64,000 nucleotides of DNA from Prionace glauca (GCA_037974335.1 CM075760.1:50920119-50984118); one strand, 5' to 3'; positions 10,085 through 21,975 are shown, numbered from the stretch's first letter. Notes: generated by a model from the sequence alone, not told the origin. Made by a program: numbers and translations.

Positions 10085-11261
10085 TTTAACCTTTTCCAAA
10101 CTTGAATTGATCGGGTAGAAGTCTTCTAAACAGAGATTCTGCTCTGTCCGGTGTGGGGGTGAAAATGCCCCAGTTGGTCAAGTGGCACTTCCCTCAACAC
10201 TGTGCTTCCTTATCCCAACTCCACGTTTTCCAGTGTCTCACACACTGTCTGTCAGGTTAACACTGAAAGAGGAAAGAGTCTACCGCTCAGCACTGCACAT
10301 TCTCAACCCAACTCTACCTTTCCCAATCTCTCTCACACACTGTGTCTGAGGTTAACACGAAACGAACGAAGAATCAATAAACTGATCCAAGTGTTGCGAA
10401 CTGTGCTCGCGAGAATGATGTGTTCAGCGTTAGACTTGTAGCCTTGCTTTCTGAAATCTGTGTTGTGAGTAAATATTTTATTATTGATATGTTTAATGTC
10501 ATTGGCAGCTTCTTCTCCTTCTGACCCGAGTCCTTTCTCTCCTTTGATTCAGTAAAATAATAATTACTTCTTATTTTCTGGCTCATTTCCTCTAGTTTTT
10601 GTTTTGCTATGGGTTAAACAGAGGCAGCCTTTTCATGAACTGAGTTGTATGTCTGTTAGTTACAGAATTGCATTCATTCACCTGTCTGAACAATCCCGCC
10701 AGATGGGGACATTTGGTTTCCCGCATTTATCATATTCAGTCTATAAATTGTTGCATTATTTGATTTATTTTATAGCGATAGGGTGGGTTGGATGGTGGTG
10801 GGTGGATGGGGTGGGAGTTCTCCTGAGAAGGAGATACCCAATATTAAGCAATAGAATGAACAGGTTGAGAGAGAGTCTGTATCATATGACGCATGCTGTG
10901 TCTGTAACTCCGCAGACGGAAACACCCACTTTTGGGGCAGAAATTGCCCCTCCCACTGCGCTGCAGGTCCAACAAACCCCGGACGAGAGAATAACATGCC
11001 CAATAACAGAAGGCAGTCAGTATGGGTCAGAGCGCCAGCAGCAAAGACAGCTGACAATGCTGCTGTTATTTCTTCATATTTTCAATTCAGAACAGCGAAG
11101 AGTTTGTAACCAGTGCGCCCCTGACGGAAGTTCTGAAACTTCCAATGTTGGGATAACGAGCAAAGTACAAATTTATCAATGGGGCAACTTCCAGTGCCCG
11201 AATTTTAGGAGATATGTTTCAGAAAATTCAGCCGTTTAAATATCTCGTAAATACTAAACAT

Positions 11262-11540
11262 TAGTTACTAGTAGGACTTAGCCGTCGCTGGCTGGCCAGC
11301 ATTTATCGCCCATCCTTATTTGCCCTTCGAGAGCAGTTGAGAGTCAACCACATTGCTGTGGCTCTGGAATCACATGTAGACCAGACCAGGTAAGGGCGGC
11401 AGATTTCCTTCCCGAAAGGACATGAGTGAATCAGATGAGTTTTCAGACAATGGTTTCATGGTCATCAGTAAATTCTGAATTCCGGCTCTCCCCAACACGA
11501 ACTGAGTTTCTGGATTAATAGTTTCGCGATAATATCACGG
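11262..11540. repeat. Dispersed repeat, unclassified
   Basis: The words CTGGCCAGCATTTATCGCCC, AGTCAACCACATTGCTGTGG and CACATGTAGACCAGACCAGG recur at 23625-23900 (block B copy 2) and at 31071-31240. The third site is outside any duplication, which shows this is an interspersed repeat rather than locus sequence. No coding capacity was seen. Confidence 0.65.
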
Positions 11541-11895
11541 AGCCACCCCCTCTTTATTTATGATATCACTTGATTTTTACTCTGTCTATTACACTCGGTA
11601 CTTTTCAATCTCGATCTCTATTTCAACAACTTCCTCATTTTCTGTCCACTCCTCCGACAATAACTGAAACTTCCTCTGTCCTGTTTTCCAGTCACTCAGT
11701 TTAGTTTACATGCTCCCTCTTTCCTCTTCACCATTTCTGTTTTCAACTCTCTTCATTTCTGACGGAATTTTAATAATTAGATTCTATATTTTATTTTCAG
11801 TTGCGTTCATTTCCTTTTTTGACTATTTTAAAATAATCCCATCACTCCCTCCGCCGACATTGCAGACACACAAAGTGGCTCTCACAGTCGATGCA

Positions 11896-11934
11896 GGTTT
11901 TTGTATGGGACCCCCCTGTGTTTGTTACACTGTG
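11896..11934 (-). other. 23-RSS, consensus
   Basis: On the minus strand: heptamer CACAGTG (11928-11934), 23-bp spacer (11905-11927), nonamer ACAAAAACC (11896-11904). Both elements match consensus. Confidence 0.92.
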
Positions 11935-12267
11935 GCTCACGGCACAGAGATAGGTGGCGGTGTCTGTAACTCTGGCGTCTCTCACAGTCAGGGCACTGAA
12001 TTTGTAGCCTTTCCCGATTGAGGCAGTGATCCTCTCGCTTTGATCGGTTTCTCTGCTGGCCGTCACCAGATGCTGGGGTGGCTGATTCGGGGACTGTCTG
12101 TACCAATACAAGGTGGTAAACGCAGAGGTGGTGGTGCAGTTGATGGATATGGTTTCCTCTTCGCTGACAACCTCCCACCGAGGGAGCTGCATCACCTCAT
12201 CTGCTCCAGTCACTCCCGTGAAGATCAGAGTGAAAAGCAGCAAAGAGAATCTGTAAATTCGGAACAT
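11935..12267 (-). CDS. TCR V segment with intronless leader, apparently functional
   Basis: A single open frame starts at 12267: MFRIYRFSLLLFTLIFTGVT is a good signal peptide and runs straight into GADEVMQLPRWEVVSEEET, first Cys in ISINCTTT, LYWYRQSPNQPPQH, second Cys in DTATYLCAVS. In the other intact V genes here the leader is interrupted by an intron after about 15-20 codons. Here signal peptide and V domain are contiguous, and no splice pair is needed. The AVS end is TRAV-like. A perfect 23-RSS follows. The copy at 24276 has the same structure, so the intron was lost before the block B duplication. Confidence 0.85.
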
Positions 12268-12909
12268 TTTTCAGATCATATGAAATTCCTGCTCAAGTAA
12301 TTGTCCAAGGAGATCAGTTTAAAATTAGGATATGTGTATAATATTCACACGAAATAACAAGGAGCCACAGTTGTAACTGTGGCGTCTCTCTGTCGAGCTG
12401 ATGAAAGAAGCTGAGACTCGAGCTTTATCCGCTCACGGATGTCGATTCTACTGGAATCAGAGATGGAGAATTGAAACCGGAATAAATAAACCCCATCGGT
12501 AACCCCATGTTTCCGGTTACCAATCTCGTCCCACGTGTCTAACTAGGAAACCATTCTCCCTATCAGAACACTGACTGAACCCAGCTCAGGGTGAATCCAT
12601 TCACTGGCTGCCGGCTCACCAACTACTAACCCCACAGCACCACCGCGGACACAGGGAAATGCAGTGAGAGCATCCCGAGGCAAAATATACAGGGTGAAGT
12701 TTGAAACGGATGTTTTCAAATATCCAATTCCTGTTTTACAGAACAGGCAAAGGATTTGCTCAACATTTCGGCTGTTTGGAGAATATTCATAACAAGTAAT
12801 TGTGAACCAAACACATTTCATATTTACTTTAATTTTACAAACGTGATTTAAAATGAAATTTTAAGTATTCAATCGGTCTGATTTATTTCTGTTTGAGCAG
12901 GTTTTTCAG

Positions 12910-13255
12910 ATCTGAGTCATGGAGATTCTGTCACTCTGTCGCTATCCTCAGGATGAAAGACGGAAGAAGAAACATTGAGTTTAACCTGTACCTATGATAT
13001 TACAATGATCAACTACATTTTATCCTAATACCGGCAACACTCAGAGAAACAGCGTCTATTTATATTGAGGAAAAATTAGATATTTGTTGAAGATATAACA
13101 AATCTTGTTGAAAGCCGTTTCCCTGGAGACCTTCAGACGTCGAGTAAATTCACCAGTTTGACTATCTCTGGTCTGCAGCTGACTGACGCTGCCGTGTATC
13201 ACTGCGCTTTCAGTCTCATCGTCATGGAAATCAGTCTGACTGATGTACAAAACCT
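12910..13255 (+). pseudogene. TCR V segment with stops (block B copy 1)
   Basis: After acceptor TTTTTCAG the exon reads LSHGDSVTLSLTSG, then a TGA, then KTEEETLSLTCTYDITMINY with the first Cys. The conserved Trp codon region is TAA in place of TGG (SWYRQ to S-stop-YRQ). It continues with FTSLTISGLQLTDAAVYHC. The heptamer is degraded (CATCGTC, 13217-13223), with a 23-bp spacer and ACAAAACCT nonamer (13247-13255). Coding part and RSS have both decayed. The family resembles the V at 49852. No leader was identified. Confidence 0.85.
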
Positions 13256-14065
13256 GCCTTAAACTATCGGTTGAAACCGTGTCTGCTGCACAGAATCGTG
13301 GGCAGATGCAGCCACAATGTAACAGTCAGCCAGGCAAGAATCCTCATTAACCTGGGATCAGCCTTCACCCAAGTGTTTCCAGTATCCGGCCACTTCAGTC
13401 ATCGTGCCTCTTTGAGTCTGTGAGATCACTCAGTGGTGAGTTGGCTGATATTTAAGGAAACACCTCGAGCTTTCACCACCTCGATAGGGGAACGGTTGCC
13501 CTTTTCCAGATGGGATTGTGGAAACGAAACCCTGCTCTGTAAATTGGCAGCTGCAAATTCCGGCTTGCTCATAGTAACAAAAACACTCCAGCAGGAAGGA
13601 AACATTCTGTAGTTCACTGGTCATTCGGGGAATTCTATTCTCAATGTTTGTTTTAAAGATCACAGTCGCTTCCTTGTGAAATCTCTTCATTGAGTATACA
13701 CTTCCTCTGAAGCTGCAAAACTCTTGTCGGATCAAATAAATCCAGACCACAGGTCGCCGGAAAAAGGCTTCAAAATCTGATGGGGATTGAGTTGCTGAAT
13801 ATTAGACAGACACCGGAACTGGCTCAAATGACAATTACTAAACCAAAGAGATCAAATACATTTAAGAAGGTCAGCGATAGTCCAACTGCGAGTTGAAATT
13901 AACCAATGCAATTCCTCAAATGTTCCTTATCTCTTGTTGAGGTTGTGTTTTGTTCTGATATTTCAGGAACGCACCTGCGTCTCTCTGAGTGGAGAGTGAA
14001 TTATTCTTTCTGTTTATCGGTGCAAGAGCACCCTCTGGTGGTACCTTTCTAGAACCCCAGTGTGA

Positions 14066-14345
14066 GGTTTTGTCCGGGAACCGCTCTATCTCTGCCGCAG
14101 TGTGGGCTCAATGGCACAGAAATACACAGCGCTGTCGGAGTGAAGAGCCCTGGCTTATTTAAGAGAGCAGTTTTGTTTCCTTTGTGCAAACAGCAGGAAG
14201 CCTGGCTCTTGAGACGAATCTCCCGCGCTTTATCCTCATTGAATATTTCGGACCTTTTCCGGTTTACTGGACGTATCAGAACAGAGATGGTTCACGGTTG
14301 GTTATTGACTGACGACACTCCGGTATTGTGCTCTGTCCTTCCTGA
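14066..14345 (-). pseudogene. Decayed TCR V segment
   Basis: The minus strand shows a framework-3 to Cys end (LPAVCTKETKLLS, LNKPGL, DSAVYFCAIEP), broken by stops and frame changes. The 23-RSS is still recognisable: heptamer CACACTG 14098-14104, 23-bp spacer, nonamer GACAAAACC 14066-14074. In block B copy 2 only the nonamer area (near 26333) survives; the V body was deleted there. Confidence 0.65.
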
Positions 14346-14475
14346 ATTGTTAATTCAGAAGGAACCAGGAACAAGGAATCATCGTTCATGGTTCCTATAA
14401 CACAAACACAGAGTATTCCAAAAGTCAGAAATTAAACACAATTCCTGGATAAGACATTGACTGAACAGAGACTCG

Positions 14476-14602
14476 ATGTGGAAATACCGGCGTTGGACTG
14501 GGGTAAACACAGTAAGAAGTCTCACAACACCAGGTTAAAGTCCAACAAGTTTATTTGGTAGAAAACGCCAAAAGCTTTCGGTGTTTTCCCCTTCATCAGG
14601 TG
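14476..14602. repeat. Penelope-like 3'-terminal fragment
   Basis: It contains ACCGGCGTTGGACTGGGGT, CAGTAAGAAGTCTCACAACA, AAAGTCCAACAAGTTTATTT, AAAGCTTTCGG and TTCATCAGGTG, the same word series as at 5936 and 21095. It is terminal sequence only, with no coding part. Confidence 0.6.
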
Positions 14603-14604
14603 TC

Positions 14605-16020
14605 TCGCCAGACAACAAGACCATTATTACCAGTAAGGAACAAGGGGACATATCGTAATTCCTTTAGAGTTCGACAGAAAAATACAGGTTATTCTCGATG
14701 TGTTGATTCTTCTAATCTGTTATAAAGTGTAACCCAGATCAGAATGTGGCTTCACTGACTCAGAAACTGAGGTTGTTTTTCAGGGATACGTCTAACTGTT
14801 CTGTGAATGTTGATCGAAGTGACGCACCAATAAATGGGATTCGGACAGAATTATCTAGTCTGATTGCTTCTCTTTCTCTTTCTGACATTTTCAGGGTTTC
14901 TGCCTCCCTTTTCTTGTTTCTGTCGCTGTCAGTTGTACGTTCTGACTCTCTTTTCGAAGTACCATGAAAATGCGGAGTTTAGAAAATCTAACTTGTCTCG
15001 GAATCTTATGAAAAAAAAATCCTCACAAGAACTACTCTGTTAATATTAGCAAACATATTTCTGTATTTTATAGATAAGTTTGAAATTACAACAGTTAGAC
15101 AAAATGCTTAATTTAGTGGGAATCAGGGCAAAATCAATTCCCTCTGCATGCGGCACAATAACAGTTGCAATCTGCAAAGTTTCGTGTTGATTTGAATTCG
15201 TTTTATTCATTCTTTATGGCGTGCACATTGGATAAACAGAATGAGCTATCAAGATACAAGGAAAGCATTTCTCCCTTCTTTATAGTTATCTAAAATGAAG
15301 TGTGTGTTACTCGGCATAATAATAATTACCTGATGACATAATTATACATCGATGTGAGAAACCTGTCACTTTTTCAGTCGCGCTGGCAAAATGCTTTTTC
15401 CAAACCATTTATTTTGCACGGACAACACAAACTGACGCCAACTTCAATAAAAAAATTGGAAAATATTAATCTGTCAGTTTGTTTGCCCATTGTAAGTTTG
15501 TATCGTCCAGGTATCATTCACAACTTAAGCTCCAAAGACCTTAGTGCATCAAAGTGCAGCAACGTTTATCTACTATACGTTTGGATGGAATTAACATCTG
15601 ATAACTACATCAGTTGTGTACATTAATCCCTAAATGCAATCTCCAGGCAATAACTCCCATGGGCAATGGCGAACAATGTTCGCATAGAGTGGATGATAAC
15701 AAAAGGGCAAATAGCCACCCGACCTCCTGCTGCAAACTTTCATCCCTGACAACGATATTCAATATTCACACTTCAGCAACCGGGTCCCAGGTCCAGCTAT
15801 CGAGTGACTGAACCTCTCTGTGACTCACAAAGGCCGGCGCCTGCAGTAAGTGAACGCCGCCAGCAGATGGTGATATTGCATTATTTTCGTCACGAGACAG
15901 TGACATTCCCGTTTCAACTCACAACCCATCAACCGAGAGAGTACGTGAACAATGGGCCGAATGGTCTCTGTTAGTGTTACAACAATTTACGGTTCCAAGA
16001 TTATGAACGGCTCTTTTCAA
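14605..16020. other. Intergenic stretch without recognised gene
   Basis: Short open frames only, none with a known family. A pyrimidine-rich stretch lies near 14865-14925. Nothing resembling an RSS was noticed. Confidence 0.4.
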
Positions 16021-16348
16021 TTAGAAAGACGCCACAGCACAATTCTTGCAAAACAATTTACTTTGTTGCTGCAGAGAGGAAGGAGATGCTCGGAAGCAGT
16101 GACGGTTCAAGTGATTTCTGGTTTGAGAAACAGCCAATTGCTGAGTGGCACCGTGAGAAACGTCAGATACCGATATCCCATAATTATCCAATCGGTGACA
16201 GTGTGGCCCTTCGGTCTCACATTGAATGGGGGAATGTAAAACTCTCGCCGCTCCTGACCCTCCCCAACATTCAGAGTCTGGGCCTCGGCTGCAAGTCCCA
16301 GTTTGGAGAGTAAATCCTAATTGATGCTCTTGTGTATCTTCATCAATC

Positions 16349-16776
16349 ATGAAGAGAAATCCCCGCAAAGAGCTACTTCCAGTTGGAGCTCTGATGCTAC
16401 TGATATTGTGTGAGTTTATTGATTTACTCAGACGGATTATTTTAACAATCTCTTCGTAACGTATAGTTTATGAGTGATTTTCTTCTGTTCACAGCCGTTC
16501 AGTGTGAGGATCAGAGCTCCCATCCTGAGGAGGTCGTGTCTCTGGAAGGGGAGCGGGTTGAACTCAAGTGTCGACTCTCTGTTGCTACAGGCGATACAGT
16601 AGCCTGGTACAGACAAACACTGAGAGGAACTCCGACATTTATCGCCTCCATTTACCAGGGGAATTCGACCAAAGGAAGTTACACACTGTCCTTTGACCGA
16701 GTAAAGAATTCCAACACCATTTCTATAGATGAGACGACGGTTCTGTTCTCCGGAATGTATCTCTGTGCGAAGCAGA
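16349..16776 (+). CDS. TCR V segment of a distinct family, probably functional
   Basis: The leader exon is 16349-16409 (MKRNPRKELLPVGALMLLIL plus one T, donor GTGAGT). The V exon is 16495-16776, after acceptor TCTGTTCACAG, and the phase-1 join gives Ser. The domain: SVQCEDQSSHPEEVVSLEGE, first Cys in VELKCRLSV, VAWYRQTLRGTP, second Cys in SGMYLCAK. There are no stops; the exon is shorter than its neighbours. The nonamer is poor, which may lower rearrangement. An inverted partial copy of its upstream region, leader and intron lies at 21531-21975. Confidence 0.82.
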
Positions 16777-16815
16777 CACAGTGAGACAAAGAGCGGATCC
16801 CCCTGTACAATATCC
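16777..16815 (+). other. 23-RSS with weak nonamer
   Basis: Heptamer CACAGTG 16777-16783 (consensus), 23-bp spacer 16784-16806, nonamer ACAATATCC 16807-16815 (two mismatches in the A-run). Confidence 0.85.
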
Positions 16816-17230
16816 TGTTCACTGCTGTGTCTCCGCTGCACTTTTAAGTTTTCTGCAAATCAGAAATGCCGTTGATGTTCTTGAATGTTACTTTCCCACA
16901 TTTAATGCTCTATCTAGATAGCGTTCTAACATCCTAAAGTTGTCATTAAAGATGCAGATTATCGAAGCATATTAAGTTTTTTTTTAAAAAAACTGTTTCG
17001 TTGTTCCAAAAGCAAATTAAAGAGGCTGGCAGAAAAATCTGTCTGTCAATTATCTAAATAAATATTCTAGAAAAAGATAGGTAAATAGACAGATTGATAA
17101 GAGGTAGAGATGTTCAGAGTCAGATGCAGACAGACAGGTGGATAGACTGATCGTTAACTTCCTTTTGCCAGTATGCGTAAGAATTATCCCTGTATGTATC
17201 TTTATATTAATGTTGTTCTTGTTTTCACAG

Positions 17231-17500
17231 CTGTGTCTTGTCACTCGAAGACACTTCAGATATCGATGTATCGGGTAAATCAAGGACAGACCATCTCTCT
17301 CCATCACAATATTACTGTTACTGGGAATGAGTTTGTATTTTGGTACCGATCAAACTCCAGAGTATCTCGTTTCCATATTCAGAGATGAAACAACTGAGGG
17401 AAGATTTAAAGTATCTGTGGACAGTGAGAAAGAATCCACCGGTCTCACTGTTAACACGGTCGACCTGTGTGATGCTGTGGTGGATACAGTGCAGTGAGAC
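17231..17500 (+). pseudogene. TCR V segment, broken
   Basis: After acceptor TGTTTTCACAG the exon reads VSCHSKTLQISMYRVNQGQT, then ISLHHNIT where the first domain Cys is expected but His is found, then EFVFWYRSNS, after which the frame is lost. In another frame it resumes as RFKVSVDSEKESTGLTVNTV and LCDAVVD where DAAVYYC is expected. Missing Cys, frame changes and no clear RSS make it non-functional. It is related to the V at 16349, 0.45 kb upstream on the same strand. A leader exon was not found. Confidence 0.7.
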
Positions 17501-18149
17501 ACAGTGAAACAGAGAGATGCAAAGCCTGAAAAATAACTCACTCGACATGGGGACTGTGGAGCCAAAAATCCCATGGCCGTTAGCAGAGAGCATGTTTCAA
17601 GCCATATCGATAGAAAATGTTCTTCTTGTGAGTTATATGATGGAATTAAAACAATATATTTTATTGTTTCTAACAATAGAACTTGCAGAAAAACCCACAT
17701 TAGAAATATACAAATTACTCCTTGACTCATCAGAAAACAGACAAATGATCTTGTATCAATATCAAGCAGCAAATGGAGAAAACTAAAAACAATAACAAAG
17801 GTATCAGATATAGAAGTACTAACATCGAAGTAATAAAACCCATAATAAACTGCCGCAATATAAACCCAGCGATATCATACAACAACATTCAAGAACAACA
17901 TAGAGGATCATTGCTTCACCGATGACGTTCCCTTTCGCTAAACCTTGTAGAATCGTTAGTTCCCCCTGTAACAGGTGACAGCTGGAGTTACAGGAAATAT
18001 CTGTGCGTCTTCTCACCACAAACCGCAGTGAATTTAGAGCAAGAGCTTATAAGTGAATTACGGAAGACCCAGCACAGAAGGTCTTCTGGACAAGAAGCTT
18101 TGGGTGCGGCCTTCTGGCTACTGAGATGTGTTCTTCACCTCGTCACCAA
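17501..18149. other. Intergenic stretch
   Basis: AT-rich sequence between the broken V and block A copy 2, with no gene or repeat family recognised. Confidence 0.4.
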
Positions 18150-19450
18150 ATGTTGAACATCACGGTCTCAATTCTTCTAATATGCCTAATGACAGGTGGG
18201 GAGAACAGGAGAGTTTCCTGCTCACACATACTGCAGGAGGTAATGAAAACCACTGCAGTAATTTGTCTGGCAGAATCATGGAGCAATCTAATGGAAATCT
18301 GTGGTCACTTAGCACCACGTCAGGGCATGATGCAGAGGATGAGGTGGGGACAGGAGGCTCAGAGAGTGATCTCTATACCGCATTGTATTCTAATGCCACT
18401 GGGTAATTTTAGTAAGACGTTCAGGACAATATGGATCGTCCAAATGGCTCCTCAATGTAGCAGAAAGAGAAAGAGCGAGGCTGGGAAGAAAGGGAGAAAG
18501 AGAGGGGGAAAGGTGCCCATTATTTGGTTCAAATTTGTGACAAGTTCAAGGAAACCGGCACATATTTAAATTCCCCATTCCCTTTACTCCAGGGTCAGAG
18601 TGACGAGAATTTCTCATTGAGAATTAAACACTCCCACTGCCTCCTGCGGTGATGAAGTTTGTAACCACAACAACTATAATGAAAATGAAATTCCTTAGGT
18701 TCGCAAGTCCCATTTGACCTCTGGAGTCTGTGAAAGGCGCTACATCATTAAAAGTACGATCTCTTTTTCGAGGGATACCTGTTTGTACAGGTTGCGTTCA
18801 TTGTCTTTCTGTTTCCAAGGGGAACCGATAATGTTTATCTTTAATTTCATTTTCGTTATTTCAGTTTGTTTTTTTTTCCAGAATAGGTTAATGAATGGTC
18901 ACCACGCACTGGGACTTCTCGGATTCTTTCTTCAGTCACTTCAGAGATTCTTTCCCCTCCAGGAGAAACCGGCAGTCTATCCGGAACAACACTCCGGGAA
19001 CTTACCGAGGAGACAGCGCAGTGTTTAGAAATGCTGCACCGTCAGAGCTGTCAGCCTCTCGATGACCTGTTAAATCTGGGGTACCGTCTTCCCTCTCAGG
19101 TGGAGGTGCCACATGGTCACTGTTTCCAAAAACAGCAAGAGAAACATCCTGTTCGGTATCTGTTCACCAATCACAATGACTGACACAGCCAGAGCACTAC
19201 AATATTACTGAATGAAATAATATCATTGTGAGTCCAAAAATAGCTGCTGTGTTTATTACATAAAACACTTCGGGACATTAAAACTTACAAAAATATTCTC
19301 AAGCTCATTCTTTTAAGTGTCTCGATGTTTTAATTTTGCAACATATTTGTTATTAATAAAAATATTCTCAGTAAAAGATTGAGAAATCACCACGATTTCA
19401 GGTTTCATTTCAGACTCACTGTGATCCGTTATGTTGCGTGAGGCTCTGAG

Positions 19451-19489
19451 AGTTTTTGTACAGGTTCAGCCCAGCTCTGTGTCTCTGTG
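19451..19489 (-). other. 23-RSS
   Basis: Minus strand: heptamer CACAGAG (19483-19489, one mismatch to CACAGTG), 23-bp spacer (19460-19482), nonamer ACAAAAACT (19451-19459). The same variant occurs at the family members at 3504 and 9637. Confidence 0.9.
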
Positions 19490-20389
19490 GGTCTCAGTGC
19501 GCAGTAATACACCCCGGAGTCTGTCAGCTCTGTTTTAGACACTTGCAGCGGGACGGTGCGGGTTGTTTCATTGAGCTCCGCTGAAAAACGGTCCCCTGGG
19601 GATGTCTCTGTTTTGTCGCTGTATCTATATCTCTTCAGCAGAAACTCCATGGACCCGCTGGAATGCTGTCGGTACCAGAATAAATAAGGAGTGCCAGTAC
19701 TTGTAACAGTGTAATTACAGAGTAACTGAACAACATCTCCTTCAGTGACGGTGACTGCAGCCGGTGTCTGTGAAACAGAATCTCCTCCGCAATGTCCTGT
19801 AAGAACGCAAAGAAATATTAAACTAAACAATGCGATTTCACTCTGCCCCCAACCCCACCCCTCGCCCCCAGAATCTGCCGTATTCTTGAACAATAATCTC
19901 AGAAAGAAATCACACAGCACAACAAAACATATATTTCACAGTTCAGCCGCTGGAAAGAGGCGTTTGTAGCGTTTAAATAAAACTTCCACCATAAACATTC
20001 TGTTCTTTCTAAAGAGATGAGTTCCTCGCCTTCAGTCCCTATAACTGGAAACAGCTCACGGTCTGTCTGTTTGAAATGTGGCGTTTGCCAAACTCATCCA
20101 CTGGTATCAGAGGAGCTTCAATCTGAGCCCAACTCATTCTCATTCCAAGGGGGAATTGTGCCTAATCCCAACAATGCTCAGCGTTGAGACCAGCGAGATC
20201 CTGATAATTTTTCGATGTTGTGATCAATCCATTCCCTGATCACCCAGCCACTCCCACTTGCATTGAGCGAACCGCCTGACAGAATATATTATGTGGTAGT
20301 GATGTATAACACAGAAGTGAGCAACTTGTGAACCTACCGGTTAAAAGAACAGTCGCTATGATGAATACATACAAAGTAACAGGAGACAT
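19490..20389 (-). CDS. TCR V segment, apparently functional (block A copy 2)
   Basis: The leader exon is 20389-20338 (MSPVTLYVFIIATVLLT plus one G, donor GTAGGT). The V exon is 19796-19490, after acceptor TTCTTACAG. It reads GHCGGDSVSQTPAAVTVTEG, first Cys in VVQLLCNYTV, YLFWYRQHSSGSMEFLLKRY, DRFSAELNET, second Cys in DSGVYYCALRP. There are no stops. A longer reading-through frame from 19920 crosses the intron and is not the real start. It is the open counterpart of the frameshifted copy at 3543. Confidence 0.88.
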
Positions 20390-21094
20390 GTTTGCAGAGA
20401 GCTGGAAGCGGATTTGACCAGAATGGGTTGAAGTGTTTTAGTCAAGAGCTGGGAAGACGTTGAGTCATATCCGGGCCCACGTTGATTGGTTCACCACTGA
20501 AAACATCATCAGATAACATCCAATTGGCTTCAAGTTCCTTTGATCTCCAATTCAAGCAAAAAACTCACAGTTCCTTCATTTCCAATTCGGCCTCTTGGCG
20601 GAAGGACAATAGCATAAAAGTGAATTTGGTCATCCCAGTACAAAGGATTACATTCCTCTTCAGCCGTCATTTCAGGTAACGACCGGTCCCCTGAGTCTTG
20701 ATGGCTCTGTTTCCTCATGGAGAATGGCAGCATTCATCCTTACAGCAACATAATTGTTTGTTTTCAATCATGTTTGGGATAGCAGCTATGATGCGGGAGA
20801 GGGTGAATGTTTAGCTGAAACATTTACTTCATAACAGGGGATGGAATAATGAATGGGCTGCGATATTTCCATTTCATGTTCCCTCACTTTGTAACTTTGT
20901 AGTTTATGAAATCCTCTTTCAGACAGGGAAATATATCTTGCCTCCCTATTCAACAACTGGTTAATCTGCAAGTTTCATTGTGATAAATAATAAAATGTGT
21001 TTTAAGTCCATCATGTTACTTGCAACCAGAACATTTTATATCGATATTGTTTGATATAGCAATACTGATACAAAACAAAGTAGTCCCTGTCAGT

Positions 21095-21195
21095 GTTTGA
21101 AGTCTTATAACACCAAATTAAAGTCCAATAGATTTATTTGGTAGCACAAACCACTAGCTTTTGGAGCGCTGTCCCTTTATCAGGCGAATGGGAGT
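21095..21195. repeat. Penelope-like 3'-terminal fragment
   Basis: Words AGTCTTATAACACCAAATTA, AAGTCCAATAGATTTATTTG, GTAGCACAAACCACTAGCTT and TTTATCAGGCGAA match the terminal series at 5936 and 14476. Confidence 0.55.
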
Positions 21196-21299
21196 TCTGT
21201 CTGTACCAGGATATGGTGTCGTTTGTAAAAACGGAGCGCCGACTGCTAGGTTCAACCCGGTCGAACCAGCCTGCTCATGTTGGGAGCTCTGACGCTCTT

Positions 21300-21530
21300 T
21301 ACTCCGAGGGTAGTTCTTCACTCAGAGGGTAGTAAGGGTGTGGAATGCCCTGCCTGCAGCAGTTGTGGACTCGCCAACTTTAAGGGCGTTCAAGTGGTCA
21401 GTGGATAGGCATATGGTTAACATTGGAATAGTTTAGGTTAGAGGGCCATTAGATTGGTTCCACTGATCGGCACAACATCGAGGGCCGAAGGGCCTGTACT
21501 GCGCTGTCATATTCTATGTTCTATGACACT
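21300..21530 (+). repeat. CR1-type LINE 3' end
   Basis: It starts in the conserved terminal part of ORF2 (CTTCACTCAGAGGGTAGT, GTGGAATGCCCTGCCTGC), continues through the 3' untranslated AGGGCCGAAGGGCCTGTACT signature and ends in TATTCTATGTTCTATG octamers. It is strongly 5' truncated. Its 3' end joins the broken V leader relic, so it marks one breakpoint there. Confidence 0.75.
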
Positions 21531-21975
21531 GACCGGGTATGAACAAAGAAAGATCACTCACAAACTACATGGTGTGAAGAAATTGTTAAAAACAACAGAT
21601 CTGATTCGAAAAATCAACTCACACAATAGCAGCAGGGTCAGAGCTCCAAGAGGACACAGGTATTTGGCGGGGGTGGGGTGGGGTGGGGGGTGGGGGTGGG
21701 GACGGGAGGGGTTTGCTTCATGATAATAAAGGTGTACAAGAAGATGAATCCGGGTCTGATTTTCAGACTGGGACTTGCAGCCGGGGCCTGGACTCTGAAA
21801 TGTGGGAAGGGAAAGGAGAGGCGAGAGTTTTCCATTCCCCCCTTCAATGTGAGACTGAGGGTCCACATTATCACCGATTGGACTATTATGGGTTGTCGGT
21901 CTCTGACGTTGCTCACGGTGCCACTAAGAGATTGGTTGTTTCTCAAACCATTGTCCACTTGAACCGTCAATGACC
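21531..21975 (-). pseudogene. Leader-only relic of a TCR V gene
   Basis: On the minus strand this matches the upstream flank, leader and leader intron of the V at 16349 (shared: TGGGACTTGCAGCC, leader end GGAGCTCTGA with CTATTGTGTGAGTT, and the TGAGTGAT intron word). The V exon is absent: homology stops where the LINE tail begins at 21530. The leader coding part also carries a C/A-rich (minus strand) expansion at 21668-21712 that disrupts it. The result is an inverted, exon-less duplicate. Confidence 0.7.
21668..21712 (+). repeat. G-rich simple repeat inside the leader relic
   Basis: A run of GGGGT/GGGTG units on the plus strand. In the homologous intact leader (16349-16409) this sequence is absent, so it is a local expansion. 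Confidence 0.75.

Larger units (their letters stand above)
10085..14080. repeat. Duplication block B, copy 1
   Basis: This block is colinear with 22421-26355 at an offset of about 12.34 kb. Both copies contain, in the same order, a shared long open frame, a dispersed repeat, the intronless-leader V (minus strand), a stop-bearing V (plus strand) and a conserved distal stretch. By eye only a few bases per hundred differ, so this duplication is younger than block A. The V relic at 14105 ends the copy-1 block; most of it is deleted in copy 2. Confidence 0.9.
18150..20945. repeat. Duplication block A, copy 2
   Basis: Colinear with 2085-4975. It contains the paralogue of the unknown open frame (about 18895-19183) and the intact minus-strand V with its leader. 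It lacks the LINE tail found in copy 1. Confidence 0.85.

Noticed and set aside
10604-11239. 211-codon open frame shared with 22945-23466 in block B
   Set aside because: It is long but has no recognisable domain, contains low-complexity and repeat-like parts, and the copy-2 frame ends earlier. The similarity is explained by the recent block duplication, not by coding constraint.
13430-13750. 106-codon minus-strand frame near the B-block V relics (also near 25760)
   Set aside because: No V motifs (no WYRQ, no YYC) and no RSS. The copy-2 frame is shorter; treated as intergenic.
16021-16368. 115-codon minus-strand frame with a similar frame at 21683-21973
   Set aside because: The similarity is due to duplication of the upstream region of the V at 16349 in inverted orientation. 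The frame runs antisense to the V and has no known domain.
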